In this document: positions 33,379-42,812 of the stretch, piece by piece
Position numbering within the stretch: position 1 is the first letter of the stretch
How the letters are laid out: each line of letters begins with the position of its first letter
Program-made: the position numbers and the translations under genes
The notes under the pieces: generated by a model
What the model was told of the DNA's origin: nothing
What the model saw: the letters and a program-made list of their open reading frames with translations, nothing else
The model's database searches: none
Assembly (NCBI RefSeq): GCF_900156075.1
Contig: NZ_FTMM01000006.1
Coordinates: 62,001 to 126,000 of the forward strand
Length of the DNA stretch: 64,000 nucleotides
DNA from: Chryseobacterium sp. RU37D
GTDB lineage: Bacteria > Bacteroidota > Bacteroidia > Flavobacteriales > Weeksellaceae
Direction: 5' to 3'

Positions 33379-35760
33379 TTATTTATTATTAAAATCTATA
33401 TCTTCTCCTGTATTCAGATTTTCGTTGATATTTTCTTCTTTTTTACCGGAATTGTTCCTAGGTACTGTTGGTTCTACGCGTTTTGGATTTTTAATTTCAT
33501 CGATTGTTTGTAAACCTCCATCATCTCCGTAGCCTGATCCAATTCCTTTAAGATCCGAGCATCCGTCTTTCCATCCTGATGGTTTTACAAATTTATCATC
33601 AGGTGATATTCCTAGCGTTTTATCTGCCCATACCTTTTTCATAAAGATTGCCCAGATTGGTAATGCCATTTTTGCCCCCTGGCCTTCACCGGTTCCGAAG
33701 AAGTGGGTAGCTCTGTCTTCCCATCCAACCCAGGCTCCAGTTGCCAGTTTTGGAGTGATTCCCATAAACCAACCATCCGAGTTGTTCTGGGTAGTACCTG
33801 TTTTTCCAGCAATTTCCACATCTTTAGAAATTCCTTTTCTGCCTAATTCCCCGGATGCGGTACCATATTGTGCAACACCTTTCATTAATTCGATCATGGT
33901 GTAGGCATAGATTGGGTTCATTACTTCTTTTGGTTCTACATTTACCTCTTTGATAACTCTACCGTTGGCATCTTCAATTCTCCAGATCATTTCAGGCTTA
34001 TTGTAGTTACCATAGTTAGCAAAAGTACTGTATGCTCCCAACATCTCATAGATAGTAATGTCTGATGAACCTAGAGCAATCGTATTATTTCTCGGAATAT
34101 CTTCTGTAACTCCAAGATCTCTTGCTGTCTGGATAACGGCATCCACACCAGTCATTTCTATAAGCCTTGCTGCAACAGGGTTTTGAGAGTGTGCTAAAGC
34201 ATCTTTTAAAGTAAGCATTCCTCCTCTTCCGGGAACATGCCATCCTTTATGATCATAAGTTCCGTTTGAAACGGCAGAACAAGGGGTCATTCCTAATTTC
34301 ATAATTGCAGTAGCATATACGAAAGGTTTGAAGGTTGAGCCTACCTGCCTTTTTCCTTGTTTAATATGGTCGTATTGGAAGTGCTGCCAGTCGATACCGC
34401 CGACCCATGCTTTAATTTCACCCGTTCCCGGAACCATAGACATTAAACCTGCCTGTGCAATTTGTTTGTGATATCTTATAGAATCCCAGGGAGACATTTC
34501 TACTTCCTCTTCTCCAGCCCAGGTAAAACGGGATGTCTTAGTAGGCTTTTTGAATTCCAACATAATAGAATCTTCAGAAACTCCAGCCCTTTTCAATTGT
34601 TTGTAACGGCCGGTTCTCTTCATGGCCTGAACCATTACGCTATTAATTTGTTTATCGGTTAAGTAATAGAAGGGTCTGTTTTTTCTGCCTCTTTGCTCGG
34701 CATCAAATCTTTTTTGCAGATCTGTCAAGTGTTCTCTTATTGCTTCTTCTGCATATTTCTGCATTTTGGAATCAAGAGTGACATATATTTTTAAACCGTC
34801 CTTGTAAAGGTTTAATTTTTTACCGTTTTCTTTTTCGTAATCTTTAAGATAATTATCGATTTCCTTTTTTAGATAGAACTTATAATATGCAGAATAATCA
34901 TCATTAATATTCTTAATTGGGTGATAATCCAAAGTAATAGGTGTTTCTGCAGCTTTATCAAAAGTAGCCTGATCAATGTATCCTGTCTTAAGCATTTGAT
35001 CCAACACAACGTTCCTTCTTGCTTTTGCTTTTTCAGGGTTTCTCATTGGATTATTCTTTACCGGATTTTCCAGCATTGCAACAAACATTGCCGCTTCAGG
35101 TAGGGTAAGCTCAGAAGTTTTTTTGTTAAAATAAACCCTTGAGGCCATTTCAATACCGTTAGCATTATATAAGAAGTCAAATTTGTTGAAATATAAAGTA
35201 ACTATCTCTTCTTTCGTATATCTTTTTTCAAGACTTACGGCTACGACCCATTCTTTTAGTTTTTGAAATGCTCTCTGTAATTTATTTTGAGATGCTCCTC
35301 CTGTGAAAAGTAATTTTGCAAGCTGCTGAGTGATTGTAGAACCACCCCCTCGTCCTCCTCCGTAAACAACTGCTCTGGCAACGGATTGTAAATCGATCCC
35401 AGAATGCTCTTTAAAGCGTTCATCTTCTTTAGCCTGCAAAGCGTAAACAAGATAAGGAGGAAGGTCTTTATAGATAACCGGCTGTGTTTTTTCTTTTTCA
35501 AACTTACCTAATAGGACGCCGTCTGAAGAGTAGATTTCAGAGGCGACATAAATATCCGGATTTTCAAGCTCTTTCACATCAGGCATTTCTCCAAGAAAAC
35601 CTTGAGAAACAGCAAAGAAAAGCCCTGAAATTCCTAAGATAATAGCAATAAGACCAATCCAGATGAAACTTATCCATTTTTTCCAAGCGGTATTTTTCTT
35701 TTTGGGAGGAAGAGGAAAAGTTTTCCCTTTATTTCCTGTGTTTTGTTTGTTTTCTTCCAT
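33379..35760 (-). CDS. Class A penicillin-binding protein (PBP1a type)
   Basis: A 793-residue bifunctional cell-wall synthase. One membrane anchor lies at about residues 31-52. A GT51 glycosyltransferase domain follows (KEDERFKEHSGID with the catalytic Glu, GGSTITQQLAKLLF, and SLEKRYTKEEIVTLYFNK). The transpeptidase domain has GSTFKPFVYA, the SxN motif SQNPVA and KTGTTQN. The C-terminus is a polar low-complexity tail. It starts 6 bp after gldH in an operon led by ricT. Gene naming varies (mrcA/ponA), so none is assigned. Confidence 0.95.
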   Translation of the reverse strand: MEENKQNTGNKGKTFPLPPKKKNTAWKKWISFIWIGLIAIILGISGLFFAVSQGFLGEMPDVKELENPDIYVASEIYSSDGVLLGKFEKEKTQPVIYKDLPPYLVYALQAKEDERFKEHSGIDLQSVARAVVYGGGRGGGSTITQQLAKLLFTGGASQNKLQRAFQKLKEWVVAVSLEKRYTKEEIVTLYFNKFDFLYNANGIEMASRVYFNKKTSELTLPEAAMFVAMLENPVKNNPMRNPEKAKARRNVVLDQMLKTGYIDQATFDKAAETPITLDYHPIKNINDDYSAYYKFYLKKEIDNYLKDYEKENGKKLNLYKDGLKIYVTLDSKMQKYAEEAIREHLTDLQKRFDAEQRGRKNRPFYYLTDKQINSVMVQAMKRTGRYKQLKRAGVSEDSIMLEFKKPTKTSRFTWAGEEEVEMSPWDSIRYHKQIAQAGLMSMVPGTGEIKAWVGGIDWQHFQYDHIKQGKRQVGSTFKPFVYATAIMKLGMTPCSAVSNGTYDHKGWHVPGRGGMLTLKDALAHSQNPVAARLIEMTGVDAVIQTARDLGVTEDIPRNNTIALGSSDITIYEMLGAYSTFANYGNYNKPEMIWRIEDANGRVIKEVNVEPKEVMNPIYAYTMIELMKGVAQYGTASGELGRKGISKDVEIAGKTGTTQNNSDGWFMGITPKLATGAWVGWEDRATHFFGTGEGQGAKMALPIWAIFMKKVWADKTLGISPDDKFVKPSGWKDGCSDLKGIGSGYGDDGGLQTIDEIKNPKRVEPTVPRNNSGKKEENINENLNTGEDIDFNNK

Positions 35761-35766
35761 TTATGA

Positions 35767-36231
35767 TTACGGTTTAGCCGTTTCAATTTTTACTCCAATG
35801 TCCTCAATTCCCGGAAGGTTGTCGTTTCTCATCGCCTGTTTTACACCGATTTCGTATTTACCTTTTGCCAGAAATCTATAGTTCAGCTTATACTGAAATA
35901 AAGTTTCCTTCGTGTCACCAAATCCTGTACCAAGCCATTCACCGTTGGGTTTTGCCAGTACGTAGTTTAACGTATCCGTTTGCTTTTTCTTACTTTGAAG
36001 GTTGGTAAAACTTACAATAAACCTTATATTACTATAAGGATATTCATTGTTATTTCTTACAACAAATATAATATTTTTAGGATTTTGCGAATCTGAAATT
36101 TCAAGATTAAATTTTTGTTCACTTTTCTTATTCCATTTATTATCAACGGAATTCATGATAACTTCTCCTTCTGAAGAAGAGTTGCAGCTTAAGAAAAGGA
36201 TAAGACTAAATAATCCTAAAATTTTACGCAT
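35767..36231 (-). CDS. gldH: Gliding motility lipoprotein GldH
   Basis: A 154-residue lipoprotein (lipobox FLSC, Cys16) with a beta-rich body. In Flavobacterium johnsoniae GldH is needed for gliding and is tied to the type IX secretion machinery. Recognised by size, lipobox and NNEYPYSNIRFIVSF-type sequence together with its ricT and pbp1a neighbours. Its start overlaps the end of ricT by 8 bp, so translation is probably coupled. A T9SS cargo protein is coded nearby. Confidence 0.85.
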   Translation of the reverse strand: MRKILGLFSLILFLSCNSSSEGEVIMNSVDNKWNKKSEQKFNLEISDSQNPKNIIFVVRNNNEYPYSNIRFIVSFTNLQSKKKQTDTLNYVLAKPNGEWLGTGFGDTKETLFQYKLNYRFLAKGKYEIGVKQAMRNDNLPGIEDIGVKIETAKP

Positions 36232-37582
36232 TGTTGTCTTTTTTTGGAGGAAATTTTTTTTTGAATTTTTTCTTGTTCGGGATAGGTTTTTTTTCAGCGG
36301 CAGGACCTGTTGCAGCGTCTACTTTTTCCAGCTGGGGCTTTTGAGGCTTTTGCTGCCTGTCCTGTTTCTGAGGTATTTCATTTTTTTCGGAATGGTCTTG
36401 TCTTTCAGGCCTGTTGTAGTTTTTCTTCTGGCCTTGCTGATTTTGATTGTTATTAGACCTGTTTTGATTTTTATTCTTGTTATTTCCTCTGTTTTTCTTC
36501 TCGAAACGGTCTACATTATTTTCTTGAATAAGGTCAATACTTGTAAACGGAGCATCCGGCTGTTTCAGATCTTCAAGGGGAAGGGTTTTTTCGCCGCGTT
36601 TGTTTTTTGAGATTAATTTTTTAACCAGATCAATATCAAAATCGTACCATGCGATAGAATTTTCTACATAGGCAAACCACATTTTCTTTTTGAAAACGTC
36701 GATTTTAATGCAGAAGGCTTTTCCTTTTTCCGTATCTAATGTTGTTGAAGAAGAAGGGAAATGGCTTAATGTATCAAGATAACTGTCTAATTCATAATTA
36801 AGACAACATTTAAGCTTACCGCACTGTCCTGCCAGCTTTTGAGGGTTGATGCTCAATTGCTGATATCTTGCGACATTGGTATTTACAGACCTGAAATCTG
36901 TCAGCCATGTCGAACAGCATAGTTCTCTTCCACAAGACCCGATTCCACCTACTTTTGCGGCTTCCTGTCTGAAACCAATTTGTTTCATATCGATTTTTGT
37001 ACGGAAAGCACCAGCATAATCTTTAATTAACTGCCGGAAATCTATACGGTTATCTGCGGTATAATAAAACGTAACTTTTGAAGCATCTCCCTGATATTCT
37101 ACATCTGTGATCTTCATCTCAAGACCCAGCCTGTGAGCTATTTTTCGAGCTTCTATCTTTACGCCGTCTTCTTTTTTTCTTGCTTCCTGCCATACTTCCA
37201 GATCTTTCTGGTTGGCTTGTCTGTATATTTTAAGGGCAGATTCTTCAGAAAATTTTTTCTTTTTCATCTGAATTTTTACCAATTCTCCGGTGAGACTTAC
37301 CACACCTACATCGTGTCCGGGACTTGATTCTACAGTGACTACACTACCTATGTGTAATGGAATATTATTTATATTCTTATAAAACGATTTTCTGTCATTT
37401 TTAAATCTAACTTCTACATAATCACACCTGTTCGGTGTGGGGTTGTTGATGTTAGAAAGCCAGTCAAAAACACTTAATTTATAACTATTACCACAGGTAT
37501 TTACATTTTCACAGCCATTCGCGGTCTTCTTTGGTCCGCAGGAATGTGTAGAATCGCCGGATGTTTTACATCCACAACTCAT
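36224..37582 (-). CDS. ricT: PSP1-domain protein, RicT family
   Basis: A 452-residue protein with the PSP1 C-terminal domain at about residues 50-290. Cys motifs are abundant: an N-terminal CGCKTSG and CGPKK cluster, CGRELCCS and CGKLKCCL. In Bacillus, RicT forms a complex with RicA/RicF that carries two Fe-S clusters and affects RNA processing; the same role here is inferred. The last 120 residues are Lys/Asn/Gln-rich, disordered and absent from Bacillus RicT. It is the first gene of the operon with gldH and pbp1a. Confidence 0.9.
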   Translation of the reverse strand: MSCGCKTSGDSTHSCGPKKTANGCENVNTCGNSYKLSVFDWLSNINNPTPNRCDYVEVRFKNDRKSFYKNINNIPLHIGSVVTVESSPGHDVGVVSLTGELVKIQMKKKKFSEESALKIYRQANQKDLEVWQEARKKEDGVKIEARKIAHRLGLEMKITDVEYQGDASKVTFYYTADNRIDFRQLIKDYAGAFRTKIDMKQIGFRQEAAKVGGIGSCGRELCCSTWLTDFRSVNTNVARYQQLSINPQKLAGQCGKLKCCLNYELDSYLDTLSHFPSSSTTLDTEKGKAFCIKIDVFKKKMWFAYVENSIAWYDFDIDLVKKLISKNKRGEKTLPLEDLKQPDAPFTSIDLIQENNVDRFEKKNRGNNKNKNQNRSNNNQNQQGQKKNYNRPERQDHSEKNEIPQKQDRQQKPQKPQLEKVDAATGPAAEKKPIPNKKKFKKKFPPKKDNNA

Positions 37583-37602
37583 ATATTATATATTTAATCT
37601 TG

Positions 37603-37610
37603 CAAATTTA
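37603..37610 (-). promoter_or_regulatory. -7 box of the ricT operon
   Basis: TAAATTTG on the minus strand, 20 bases from the ricT start codon. No TTG at the standard spacing. Confidence 0.55.
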
Positions 37611-37829
37611 TGATTTTTATCTTTAAGTGGTCTAAAATAATCAAATAATAAGAAATTGAGATGTTTAAGGTTAAACAAATTTTAATATTTAATCATTTAA
37701 ACTTCTTAAAGACTTAATAGACATTATTTTAAGGTTTTTTCTTGGGCAAATGTTATTTCAAACATAGTTTTCTTTGTTTATATTGTTTAAAAATTTATGA
37801 TTTATTAACAGGTATAACCAAAATAATTT

Positions 37830-37837
37830 TATATTTG
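37830..37837 (+). promoter_or_regulatory. -7 box of the FadL-GDSL unit
   Basis: TATATTTG, 18 bases before the ATG of the FadL-like gene. No clear TTG partner. Confidence 0.55.
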
Positions 37838-37855
37838 ATACTATAATAATAGTCT

Positions 37856-39091
37856 ATGAAAAAAATTTTAGTATCAACTGCATTATTGACAGGGGTTTTA
37901 TCTTACGCAGGAGGCTTCAGAGTATCTCTCCAAGGGGTGAAACAATTGGCAATGGCTCACACGAGTGCACATGCTGAAGATGCAAGTGTGGCTTTCTTTA
38001 ACCCTGCAGGTATGTCATTTATTCCTTCGAAACTAAGCGTCGTTGCAGGAGGATTTGGAGCAAGTAACAAAATTACTTTTCAAAATTTGAATACTTTACA
38101 GAGTACAGAAACTGATAATCCGGTGGGAACTCCTATTTATGCAGCCATTGCTTACAAAGCGACAGATAAATTGTCGGTAGGATTCAGCTTTTCAACACCT
38201 TTCGGAAGTACTATTGAATGGCCAAACGATTGGGAAGGAAAAGAAATGGTTCAAAAACTTGAGCTGAAAAGCTACTATTTCCAGCCTATGGTTTCCTATA
38301 AATTTAATGACTGGTTTGCTTTTGGGGCAAGCTATATCTATGCAAGAGGAAAAGTAAACTGGGACAAAGCTATTACTCAATTCGGAGGGCAGCTTAATCT
38401 TGATAGCAAGGCGAGCGGGCATGGTTACGGCTTCGGTTTTTATTTCAGACCTGACCCAAAACTGGATGTGAGTATCGCTTACCGTTCTCCTATTGATATG
38501 AAAGCTAAAGACGGAAAAGCTACCTTCCAGTTCCCTTCAGCCTCTATTTATCCTTTGTTGGGGCTAGATACAAGCGGGAAAGACGGTTTTTCCGCAACTT
38601 TACCTTTGGTTGAAGAATATACAATCGGTTTAACGTATAAAATAACTCCAAAATGGTTGGTTTCAGCTGACTTCAACTATCACGGATGGGAAAGGTACAG
38701 TAAGCTGACCCTTGATTTTGCTAATGCTCCTGTTGGAAATCAACCATCAGATCCTACAATTTCTGTTTCTCCTAAAAATTTCAGAAACTCCAAAACATTC
38801 AGATTGGGAACTCAATATGCTTTCTCTAATATGATCTACGGACGTTTAGGGGCTTATTATGATGAATCCCCATATTCTGATGAAAACTTTATTCCTGAGA
38901 CCCCTTCATTCAATACATACGTCGTAACCGGCGGGGTTGGATTTAAATTAAAACAATTCGGAGTGGACGTTGCAGGAGGATATGCAATGCCTCAGGCCAG
39001 AGATGTGAAGAATGCAGGGCTTGGTTTCTATGGGCAGGCTAAGGCAACAGCATTCTATCTAGGTTTAGGATTATCTTATAACCCTTTTTAA
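37856..39091 (+). CDS. OmpP1/FadL-family outer-membrane porin
   Basis: A 411-residue outer-membrane beta-barrel with a signal peptide ending near SYAGG. The N-terminal hatch-like segment (VKQLAMAHTSAHAEDASVA, then FFNPAGMSFIP) is diagnostic of the FadL/TodX family of hydrophobic-substrate channels. The rest is alternating barrel strands, ending in an aromatic residue (YNPF). It is followed 10 bp later by a GDSL lipoprotein gene, suggesting that a lipid or ester is released outside and taken up here. Confidence 0.93.
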   Translation: MKKILVSTALLTGVLSYAGGFRVSLQGVKQLAMAHTSAHAEDASVAFFNPAGMSFIPSKLSVVAGGFGASNKITFQNLNTLQSTETDNPVGTPIYAAIAYKATDKLSVGFSFSTPFGSTIEWPNDWEGKEMVQKLELKSYYFQPMVSYKFNDWFAFGASYIYARGKVNWDKAITQFGGQLNLDSKASGHGYGFGFYFRPDPKLDVSIAYRSPIDMKAKDGKATFQFPSASIYPLLGLDTSGKDGFSATLPLVEEYTIGLTYKITPKWLVSADFNYHGWERYSKLTLDFANAPVGNQPSDPTISVSPKNFRNSKTFRLGTQYAFSNMIYGRLGAYYDESPYSDENFIPETPSFNTYVVTGGVGFKLKQFGVDVAGGYAMPQARDVKNAGLGFYGQAKATAFYLGLGLSYNPF

Positions 39092-39101
39092 TTGACAGAC
39101 T

Positions 39102-40661
39102 ATGAAAAAAATTATAATTTCTACATTCGCTATTTCCGCACTACTTTTTACCACGAGCTGCGAGGATGATTTTGATACAGATGTGAAAGATATTGTCGTG
39201 ACTTCAGGGGAAGCGAACTTTTCCAAATATGTTGCGTTAGGAAATTCTCTTACTTCAGGGTATAGAGACGGTGCTTTATATTCTGACGGACAAAATGAAT
39301 CTTATCCTTCAATGATTGCTAATCAAATGAAGCTTGCAGGAGGTGGAGATTTTAAGCAACCTTTAATGCCGAACAATATCGGAGGGTTCAACAATCTTCC
39401 TGGTTTTGCTGGAAAACTTACTCTCCAAGTGGTTAATGGATCATTAACTCCCGTTCCAAGCACGCCGGGAGGTGCTTTGGATAATGTGTCCGCAGGAAGG
39501 CCTTATCAGAATATGGGTGTGCCGGGAGCAAAATCTTATCATTTGGTAGCTCCAGGATATGGAAACATGGCTGGGCTTGCAACAGGAACTGCGAATCCTT
39601 ATTTTGTAAGGTTTGCTTCATCCGCAACTACTTCTGTTCTGGCTGATGCAATGTCTCAGACTCCTACATTTTTCTCTCTTTGGATAGGTAGCAATGATGT
39701 ATTATTATATGCAACAAGCGGAGGAACAAACTCTACAACTGTAGGGGGCGTTACAACTTATACGGCAGCAACAGTTCAAACAGGAAATACAAACCCAGCA
39801 ACCTATAAATCAAATGATATTTCTGATCCAAATGTTGTAGCAGGTTCTGTAAAAGCTGTTTTAGATGGACTTAAAAGTGTAGGGACAACCAAAGGTGTTA
39901 TTGCAAACGTACCATATGTTACTTCAATTCCTTACTTTACAACGGTTCCTTATAATCCTCTTACTCCTGCGGCATTGGGAGCAAATCTTACAACACTTAA
40001 TCAAAGTTTATACGGGCCTTTGAAGCAGGCACTTACTGCTTTTGGAGCTGGAGACAGAATTAATCTGCTTTCTGCAACCTCTAATAATCCTGTTTTAATT
40101 AAAGACGAATCTCTTACAAATCTTTCAGCACAGCTTACTGCTGCATTGACACCTTCTTTAGGATTGCCTACAGCTACAGCTTTCGGACAGATTTTCGGAC
40201 AGGCAAGACAGGCTACCTCGGAGGATTATATCCTTCTTACGTCAAGCTCGGTGATTGCGAGTACGGCTCCGGGAGCACCTGTTCCAGTGAATGTTTACGG
40301 AATTTCTTATCCGTTACAAAATCAGCATGTCTTAACAAAAACCGAAGCAGCTTATGTAAAAACTGCTATCGATGCTTACAACGGCTCGATAAAAACACTT
40401 GCAGATACATACGGGCTGGCTTTTGTGGATGCTAATGCTAAAATGGTTGAGCTGAACAGTACATCAGGGATCACTTTTGACGGTGTAAAATACACTGCTA
40501 AGTTCGTAAGCGGTGGTGCTTTCTCTCTTGATGGGGTTCACCTTACCGGAAGAGGCTACGCTATTGTTGCTAATGAATTTATTAAAGCAATTAATATGAA
40601 ATATAAGTCTACACTTCCACAGGTAGACGCCAATAAATATTCCGGGGTAAAATTCCCTTAA
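39102..40661 (+). CDS. SGNH/GDSL hydrolase lipoprotein
   Basis: A 519-residue lipoprotein (lipobox TTSC, Cys20) of the SGNH/GDSL esterase family. Block I is YVALGNSLTSGYRDG with the nucleophile Ser. Block III is WIGSNDVLLYA with the catalytic Asn. Block V is SLDGVHLTGRGYAIV with the DxxH pair. The acidic Glu/Asp residues right after Cys20 may affect surface sorting. It pairs with a FadL-like porin, so it probably cleaves lipids or acyl esters at the outer membrane. It ends at a strong terminator. Confidence 0.92.
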   Translation: MKKIIISTFAISALLFTTSCEDDFDTDVKDIVVTSGEANFSKYVALGNSLTSGYRDGALYSDGQNESYPSMIANQMKLAGGGDFKQPLMPNNIGGFNNLPGFAGKLTLQVVNGSLTPVPSTPGGALDNVSAGRPYQNMGVPGAKSYHLVAPGYGNMAGLATGTANPYFVRFASSATTSVLADAMSQTPTFFSLWIGSNDVLLYATSGGTNSTTVGGVTTYTAATVQTGNTNPATYKSNDISDPNVVAGSVKAVLDGLKSVGTTKGVIANVPYVTSIPYFTTVPYNPLTPAALGANLTTLNQSLYGPLKQALTAFGAGDRINLLSATSNNPVLIKDESLTNLSAQLTAALTPSLGLPTATAFGQIFGQARQATSEDYILLTSSSVIASTAPGAPVPVNVYGISYPLQNQHVLTKTEAAYVKTAIDAYNGSIKTLADTYGLAFVDANAKMVELNSTSGITFDGVKYTAKFVSGGAFSLDGVHLTGRGYAIVANEFIKAINMKYKSTLPQVDANKYSGVKFP

Positions 40662-40687
40662 TATTTAGATAAATAAAAACTTACAGG

Positions 40688-40717
40688 CCACAAGACTAAT
40701 TCTTGTGGTTTTTTTTT
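40688..40717 (+). terminator. Terminator of the FadL-GDSL unit
   Basis: CCACAAGA and TCTTGTGG form a perfect 8-bp stem with a 5-base loop, followed by nine T. The last T is the first base of the prs -7 box. Confidence 0.9.
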
Positions 40718-40724
40718 AAATTTG
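40717..40724 (+). promoter_or_regulatory. -7 box of prs
   Basis: TAAATTTG starts at the last T of the preceding terminator tail and ends 21 bases before the ATG. Confidence 0.6.
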
Positions 40725-40745
40725 CACAATCTTTAAAAAGTTAAA

Positions 40746-41684
40746 ATGGCCGATCAATTAAGTTATCTATTTTGTACAAGGACGAGTAAGGACTTGGCAG
40801 AGAAAATTGCCCAGTATTATGGGAAAGAATTAGGAAAAATCAACTTTCAGGAGTTCAGCGATGGCGAATTTGAGCCAGTTCTTGATGAGTCTGTAAGGGG
40901 AGGAAGAGTTTTCCTGATTGGATCTACATTCCCTCCGGCAGACAATCTTTTAGAGCTTCTGTTAATGATTGATGCTGCGAAAAGAGCTTCTGCTAAAAGC
41001 ATTACAGTAGTACTTCCTTATTTCGGGCTTGCAAGACAAGACAGAAAAGACAAGCCAAGAGCACCAATCGGTGCCAAATTGGTTGCCAATCTTTTAACGG
41101 CAGCGGGAGCGACAAGAATCATGACCATGGACCTTCATGCAGACCAGATTCAGGGATTCTTTGAAATCCCGGTAGACCATTTGTATGCTTCTTCCATCTT
41201 CGTTGATTATATCAGAAATCTTAATCTGGACAATCTTACCATTGCCTCTCCGGACATGGGAGGTGCAAAAAGAGCAAAAAACTATGCAGGACATCTTGGT
41301 GCAGAAGTTGTAATTGCCTATAAAGAAAGAAAAAAAGCAAACGTAGTAGAAGAAATGTTCCTTATTGGAGATGTAGAAGGTAAAAACGTTATCCTTATTG
41401 ATGACATGATTGATACGGCAGGGACTCTTTGCAAAGCTGCAGATATCTTAATGGAAAAAGGAGCTATGACGGTAAGAGCAATGGCAACCCACGGGGTGCT
41501 TTCAGGGAAGGCTTATGAGAATATTGAAAACTCAAAATTATTGGAAGTTATTGTAACTGACTCAATCCCTGTAAAAAATAATTTGTCATCTAAAATAAAA
41601 GTGCTATCTTGCGCCCCATTATTTGCAGACGTTATGAAGATGGTTCACGAGCATCAGTCAATTAGTAGCAAGTTTGTTATTTAA
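40746..41684 (+). CDS. prs: Ribose-phosphate pyrophosphokinase
   Basis: Makes PRPP from ribose 5-phosphate and ATP in the cytoplasm, supplying purine, pyrimidine, His, Trp and NAD synthesis as well as apt. The 312-residue protein has the class I features: FQEFSDGEFEPVLDESVRG, the RQDRKDKPRAPIGAKLVAN loop, MDLHADQIQGFF and the PRPP motif NVILIDDMIDTAGTL. It is followed by rplY after 55 bp, with no terminator between, so they are probably co-transcribed. Confidence 0.97.
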   Translation: MADQLSYLFCTRTSKDLAEKIAQYYGKELGKINFQEFSDGEFEPVLDESVRGGRVFLIGSTFPPADNLLELLLMIDAAKRASAKSITVVLPYFGLARQDRKDKPRAPIGAKLVANLLTAAGATRIMTMDLHADQIQGFFEIPVDHLYASSIFVDYIRNLNLDNLTIASPDMGGAKRAKNYAGHLGAEVVIAYKERKKANVVEEMFLIGDVEGKNVILIDDMIDTAGTLCKAADILMEKGAMTVRAMATHGVLSGKAYENIENSKLLEVIVTDSIPVKNNLSSKIKVLSCAPLFADVMKMVHEHQSISSKFVI

Positions 41685-41739
41685 TTGATATTCAAAAGTT
41701 TGCGGGTTTAATTTGAAACAAAATTTTAAATTTTTATAA

Positions 41740-42381
41740 ATGAAATCTATTACAATTCAAGGTACAAAAAGAGAAAGCGTGGGCAAAAAGTCTACAAAAG
41801 CTTTACGTGATGCTGAATTAGTTCCTTGTGTTGTTTACGGAGGTGGCGAACCATTGAACTTCTCTGCAGAAGAGAAAGCATTCAAAGGGTTGGTATACAC
41901 TCCTGAAGCACACACGGTATCTATTGAGGTTGAGGGTCAAACAATTCCGGCTGTTCTTCAGGATATTCAGTTTCACCCGATTACAGACAAAATTCTTCAC
42001 GTTGATTTCTATCAGTTAGCTGACGATAAGCCAGTTATCATGGAAGTTCCTGTAAGAATCACTGGTCGTTCTAAAGGGGTTGTTGCTGGTGGTGTTTTAC
42101 GTCAGTCTTTCAGAAAATTGAAAGTAAAAGCTATCCCGGCTAATTTACCAGACGAGATCGTTGTAGATGTTACTCCATTAAGAATCGGTAACAAACTTTA
42201 CATTGGTGCTATCAAAACTGAAGGATATTCTTTTATGCACCCTGACAACGCAGTAGTAGTTGCTGTTAAGATGTCTAGAAATGCAATGAAAGGGGGTGCA
42301 GCAGCTCAGGATGATGAGGATGAAGAAGAAGTTGCAACTGAAGGAACAGCTCCTGAAGCAGCAGAAACTGCAGCAGAATAA
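41740..42381 (+). CDS. rplY: Ribosomal protein bL25 (Ctc form)
   Basis: A 213-residue long form of ribosomal protein L25, with an N-terminal L25 domain that binds 5S rRNA and a C-terminal Ctc (TL5-like) beta domain. Motifs are [40 protein letters not shown] and the [10 protein letters not shown] segment. The tail is strongly acidic and Ala-rich ([12 protein letters not shown]). A prs-rplY arrangement is common in Bacteroidetes. It ends at a good terminator. Confidence 0.96.
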   Translation: MKSITIQGTKRESVGKKSTKALRDAELVPCVVYGGGEPLNFSAEEKAFKGLVYTPEAHTVSIEVEGQTIPAVLQDIQFHPITDKILHVDFYQLADDKPVIMEVPVRITGRSKGVVAGGVLRQSFRKLKVKAIPANLPDEIVVDVTPLRIGNKLYIGAIKTEGYSFMHPDNAVVVAVKMSRNAMKGGAAAQDDEDEEEVATEGTAPEAAETAAE

Positions 42382-42405
42382 GAATTACGTATTTAAAAAT
42401 ACCGA

Positions 42406-42432
42406 AACCTGTCAATTTTTGGCAGGTTTTTT
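42406..42432 (+). terminator. Terminator of prs-rplY
   Basis: AACCTGTC and GGCAGGTT form an 8-bp stem with one G-T pair and a 7-base loop. A T run follows. Confidence 0.85.
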
Positions 42433-42482
42433 CTGTTTAAAAATAGAAAAAGAATTAAAATCTTCGTGATCGTTTATAAATA

Positions 42483-42508
42483 AAACGGCTTTGTGAGGCT
42501 AAAAACAT
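42483..42508. repeat. 26-bp dispersed repeat, copy 2
   Basis: Matches 6590-6615 at 24 of 26 positions. Confidence 0.6.
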
Positions 42509-42566
42509 AAAGTAATCAAAAAAACTTCGTGATCATTGTGTTCAAATTTTTTTAAATTATAAAAGG

Positions 42567-42639
42567 TTTCGACAAACTCAACCTGACACCGTCAAATCAT
42601 ACATTTAGTATTAGATTTGTCAGTCTGAGCCTGTCGAAG
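42567..42639. repeat. Inverted-repeat element with TAGTATTAG core, copy 2
   Basis: Arms TTTCGACAAACTCA... and ...TGAGCCTGTCGAAG are complementary at 17 of 22 positions. The centre contains CATTTAGTATTAG, matching the core at 17191-17203. Confidence 0.75.
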
Positions 42640-42763
42640 ACTGCATTAAAATTATCCATTCCTAACGATCTTTTAACATCAAACGCATAAAAGTATATTT
42701 CACATCGAATCTTTCTATCAACCAACAACAATCAACTCTCGATCACAATCCGAAAAAAAGCTG

Positions 42764-42771
42764 TAAATTTG
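42764..42771 (+). promoter_or_regulatory. -7 box of sufS
   Basis: TAAATTTG, 41 bases before the sufS ATG. No TTG partner at normal spacing. Confidence 0.5.
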
Positions 42772-42812
42772 AAGAGTTCTAAATAAGAACGTTTAATTTT
42801 AAAATTTAATAA

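Larger units (their letters stand above)
42382..42812. other. Intergenic region with terminator, repeats and sufS -7 box
   Basis: About 430 bp. It contains the rplY terminator, a 26-bp dispersed repeat (42483-42508), the inverted-repeat element at 42567-42639 and the sufS -7 box. No gene was recognised. Confidence 0.7.
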
